This document shows, piece by piece, positions 6,124 to 7,844 of a stretch of DNA of 7,844 nucleotides. Within the stretch, counting starts at the first letter, position 1, and each line of letters opens with the position of its first letter. Under the pieces are notes generated by a model. That model was not told where the DNA came from and did not search any database. It saw only the letters and a program-made list of their open reading frames with translations. The stretch is from Ramlibacter sp. (GTDB lineage: Bacteria > Pseudomonadota > Gammaproteobacteria > Burkholderiales > Burkholderiaceae_C). The translations under genes were made by a program, and so were the position numbers. The stretch is from the NCBI GenBank assembly GCA_025351615.1, contig JANXVP010000089.1, positions 1-7,844 of the forward strand, written 5' to 3'.

Positions 6124-7152
6124 ATGAATTCCAAGTCCCGTCGCCATTTCATCCAATCCGTCGGCGCAGCATCCGTCGCGACCGCCGGCAGCGTGTTGCT
6201 GCCAGGCCTGGCGGTCGCCCAGCAGGCAGAGTTCACGCTCAAGTACGCCAACAACCTGCCCGTCACCCACCCCATGAATGCGCGAGCCAAGGAGGCTGCC
6301 GACGCGATCCGGCGCGACACCAAGGGCCGGGTCGACCTGCAGATCTTCCCGAACGGCCAGATGGGCAGCGACACCGACATGCTGTCGCAGGTGCGCTCGG
6401 GCGCGATCGACTTCTTCACGCTGTCGGGCCTGATCCTGGCGACGCTGGTGCCGGTCGCCTCGATCAACGGCGTCGGCTTCGCTTTCAAGGACTACAACCA
6501 GGTCTGGGCGGCGATGGACGGCGACGTCGGCAAATACGTGCGCGAGCAGATTTCCAAGTCGGGCCTGGTGGCGATGGAAAAGATCTGGGATAACGGGTTC
6601 CGCCATGTGACCACCTCGACCAAGCCCATCAACACGCCGGCCGACCTGCAGAATTTCAAGATCCGGGTGCCGGTGAGCCCGCTCTGGACTTCGATGTTCA
6701 AGGCGCTGGGCGCTGCGCCCGCGAGCATCAACTTCAACGAGGTCTACTCCGCGCTGCAGACCAAGGTGGTTGAAGGCCAGGAAAATCCGCTGGCGCTGAT
6801 CGAGACCGCGCGCCTGTACGAAGTGCAGAAATTCTGCTCGCTGACCGGCCACATGTGGGACGGCTTCTGGTTCCTGGCCAACGCCAAGATGTGGAACCGG
6901 CTGCCCAAGGACATTCAGGAGATCATGGCCAGGCATATCAATGCTGCCGGCGTGGCCGAGCGCGAGGATGTCGCCAAGCTCAATGCGCGCCTGGAAGCAG
7001 ATCTGAAGGCCAAGGGCCTGACCTTCAACCACCCCGACACCGCGCCTTTCCGCATCGCGCTGCAGAAATCCGGCTTCTACGCCGAATGGCACAAGAAGTA
7101 TGGCGACGACGTCTGGGCGCTGCTGGAAAAATACACCGGCAAGCTGTCCTGA
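6124..7152 (+). CDS. dctP: TRAP transporter substrate-binding protein, DctP family
   Basis: Periplasmic solute-binding protein of a tripartite ATP-independent transporter. It captures an organic anion and delivers it to the membrane subunits. Length 342 residues, normal. The N-terminus has a twin-arginine signal (SRRHFIQ, then a hydrophobic stretch), and cleavage is predicted after Ala32 in AVA-QQ. There is no lipobox, so it should be soluble. The mature part begins FTLKYANNLPVTHP. The family's ligand-binding region holds FKIRVPVSPLWTSMFKALGA, where Arg181 corresponds to the Arg that usually clamps a substrate carboxylate. It continues with VVEGQENPL, including conserved Asn221. The C-terminus has the family's long helices. 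A GGAG ribosome binding site lies 6 bases before the ATG. The substrate cannot be inferred: the family carries C4-dicarboxylates, sialic acid, ectoine, aromatic acids and others. The symbol is a family name. Confidence 0.93.
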   Translation: MNSKSRRHFIQSVGAASVATAGSVLLPGLAVAQQAEFTLKYANNLPVTHPMNARAKEAADAIRRDTKGRVDLQIFPNGQMGSDTDMLSQVRSGAIDFFTLSGLILATLVPVASINGVGFAFKDYNQVWAAMDGDVGKYVREQISKSGLVAMEKIWDNGFRHVTTSTKPINTPADLQNFKIRVPVSPLWTSMFKALGAAPASINFNEVYSALQTKVVEGQENPLALIETARLYEVQKFCSLTGHMWDGFWFLANAKMWNRLPKDIQEIMARHINAAGVAEREDVAKLNARLEADLKAKGLTFNHPDTAPFRIALQKSGFYAEWHKKYGDDVWALLEKYTGKLS

Positions 7153-7173
7153 CCCGTCGTTGCGGCGAGTCCC

Positions 7174-7844
7174 GTGAACTCCCTCAGCGATGTCAATCCG
7201 GCGGTTGATGCGGCCGCCGCCCCGCCGGCCAGCGCCATCAGGCGCTTCGGTTTGCGGCTGGAGACCGTCATCAAGTGGATCACCGAGGTTCCCGCCGCCG
7301 CCCTGGTGCTGGCGGAACTGGGGCTGCTGCTGACCAACGTGACGTTCCGCTACGCGCTGCATCGGCCCCTGGTGTGGGGCGACGAACTGGCGTCGCTGCT
7401 GTTCATCTGGCTGGCAATGCTCGGCGCGGTGATCGCGTTGCGGCGCGGTGAGCACATGCGGCTGACCGTCTTCCTGGCGCGGATGGCGCCCGATCGGCGC
7501 GCTTTCTTCCAGACCTTCGGCAATGTCGTCGTCGTCGCCTTCGTGCTGATGCTGATCGGCCCGGCCTGGGAGTACACCCAGGACGAGTGGATGATCACGA
7601 CGCCGGCGCTGGAAATCAGGAACGCCTTTCGGGTCGGCTCGATCACCATCGGCGCGGCGCTGATGCTGGCAATGGCAGTGACCCGGCTGATGGAGCATGC
7701 ACGCGGCCGCGACCTGGCGCTGGCGCTGGCGGTCGTCGCTGGCATCGCTGCCCTGCTGGTGGTGGGCAAGCCGGTTCAGCTGGCGATGGGCAACTTCAAC
7801 CTGGTCCTGTTTTTTCTGGTCGGTGTCACGTCGCTGGTGGCACT
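7174..7844 (+). CDS. TRAP transporter membrane protein, DctQ domain apparently fused to DctM (3' end outside window)
   Basis: Membrane part of the TRAP transporter served by the upstream binding protein; such systems use a sodium gradient. The frame opens at GTG 7174, 21 bases after the dctP stop, and stays open for 223 codons to the window edge. GCGAG about 6 bases upstream is a modest ribosome binding site; the next in-frame ATG is about 80 codons in, inside conserved sequence. After a roughly 35-residue polar N-terminus come four DctQ-like membrane helices (about 40-58, 72-90, 112-130, 152-172). The family core appears as FRYALHRPLVWGDELASLLF and LRRGEHMRLTVF. A free DctQ would end near residue 175. 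Here a fifth helix (about 181-198) follows, and then NFNLVLFFLVGVTSLVA, which resembles the start of DctM. A fused DctQM is therefore likely, though most of the M domain is off the window. Confidence 0.85.
   Translation, partial: MNSLSDVNPAVDAAAAPPASAIRRFGLRLETVIKWITEVPAAALVLAELGLLLTNVTFRYALHRPLVWGDELASLLFIWLAMLGAVIALRRGEHMRLTVFLARMAPDRRAFFQTFGNVVVVAFVLMLIGPAWEYTQDEWMITTPALEIRNAFRVGSITIGAALMLAMAVTRLMEHARGRDLALALAVVAGIAALLVVGKPVQLAMGNFNLVLFFLVGVTSLVA

Noticed and set aside
6097..7698. Long open frame on the minus strand (533 codons) opposite dctP and the DctQ gene
   Set aside because: It spans two clear TRAP genes and an intergenic region, and has the same low-complexity Arg/His/Gln-rich composition; a shadow of GC-rich coding.
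6124..7844. Assigning the TRAP transporter to ornithine, proline or C4-dicarboxylate uptake
   Set aside because: The binding protein shows only family-wide features; proximity to proA across a hairpin and a separate promoter is not evidence for a shared substrate.
1..7844. Defence system, prophage, insertion sequence, CRISPR array, tRNA or rRNA
   Set aside because: The genes fill almost the whole window and all belong to recognised housekeeping, amino-acid or transport families; I found no spaced direct repeats, transposase motifs or tRNA-like signatures in the three gaps.

Overview
The window looks like a chromosomal segment of a GC-rich betaproteobacterium, most likely Burkholderiales and probably close to the Comamonadaceae. 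This rests on the strongly GC-rich third codon positions, the gene order leuS-lptE-...-holA-proA, the style of the LeuRS and ProA proteins, and a DctP-type TRAP transporter with a Tat signal. The genus is not determined. All supported genes lie on the + strand.

Layout. Positions 1-1050 hold the C-terminal part of leucyl-tRNA synthetase (leuS). Next comes lptE, the lipoprotein of the LPS-export outer-membrane complex. Eleven bases after it starts an Lrp/AsnC-family regulator, and after a 152-base gap an ornithine aminotransferase (rocD-like). After a further 69-base gap come holA (DNA polymerase III delta subunit) and proA (glutamate-5-semialdehyde dehydrogenase), which share an ATGA overlap. 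A 160-base intergenic region with hairpins and a candidate promoter leads to a TRAP transporter: a periplasmic binding protein (dctP), then a GTG-started membrane gene that runs off the right edge and appears to be a fused DctQ-DctM protein.

How the genes work together. leuS, lptE, holA and proA are housekeeping genes that commonly sit together in this group. The regulator and aminotransferase look like an accessory pair placed between lptE and holA. The aminotransferase makes glutamate-5-semialdehyde from ornithine, the same compound ProA makes from glutamyl phosphate, so two routes into the proline/glutamate node meet within 4 kb. The TRAP genes look like a separate transcription unit for uptake of an unidentified organic anion.

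Most notable observation: proA carries in frame a short palindromic sequence matching a dispersed REP-like repeat, which adds residues reading VRPELVEG to a loop of the enzyme. Otherwise the window is mostly ordinary core genome. I see no tRNA, rRNA, CRISPR array, insertion sequence, phage gene or defence system.
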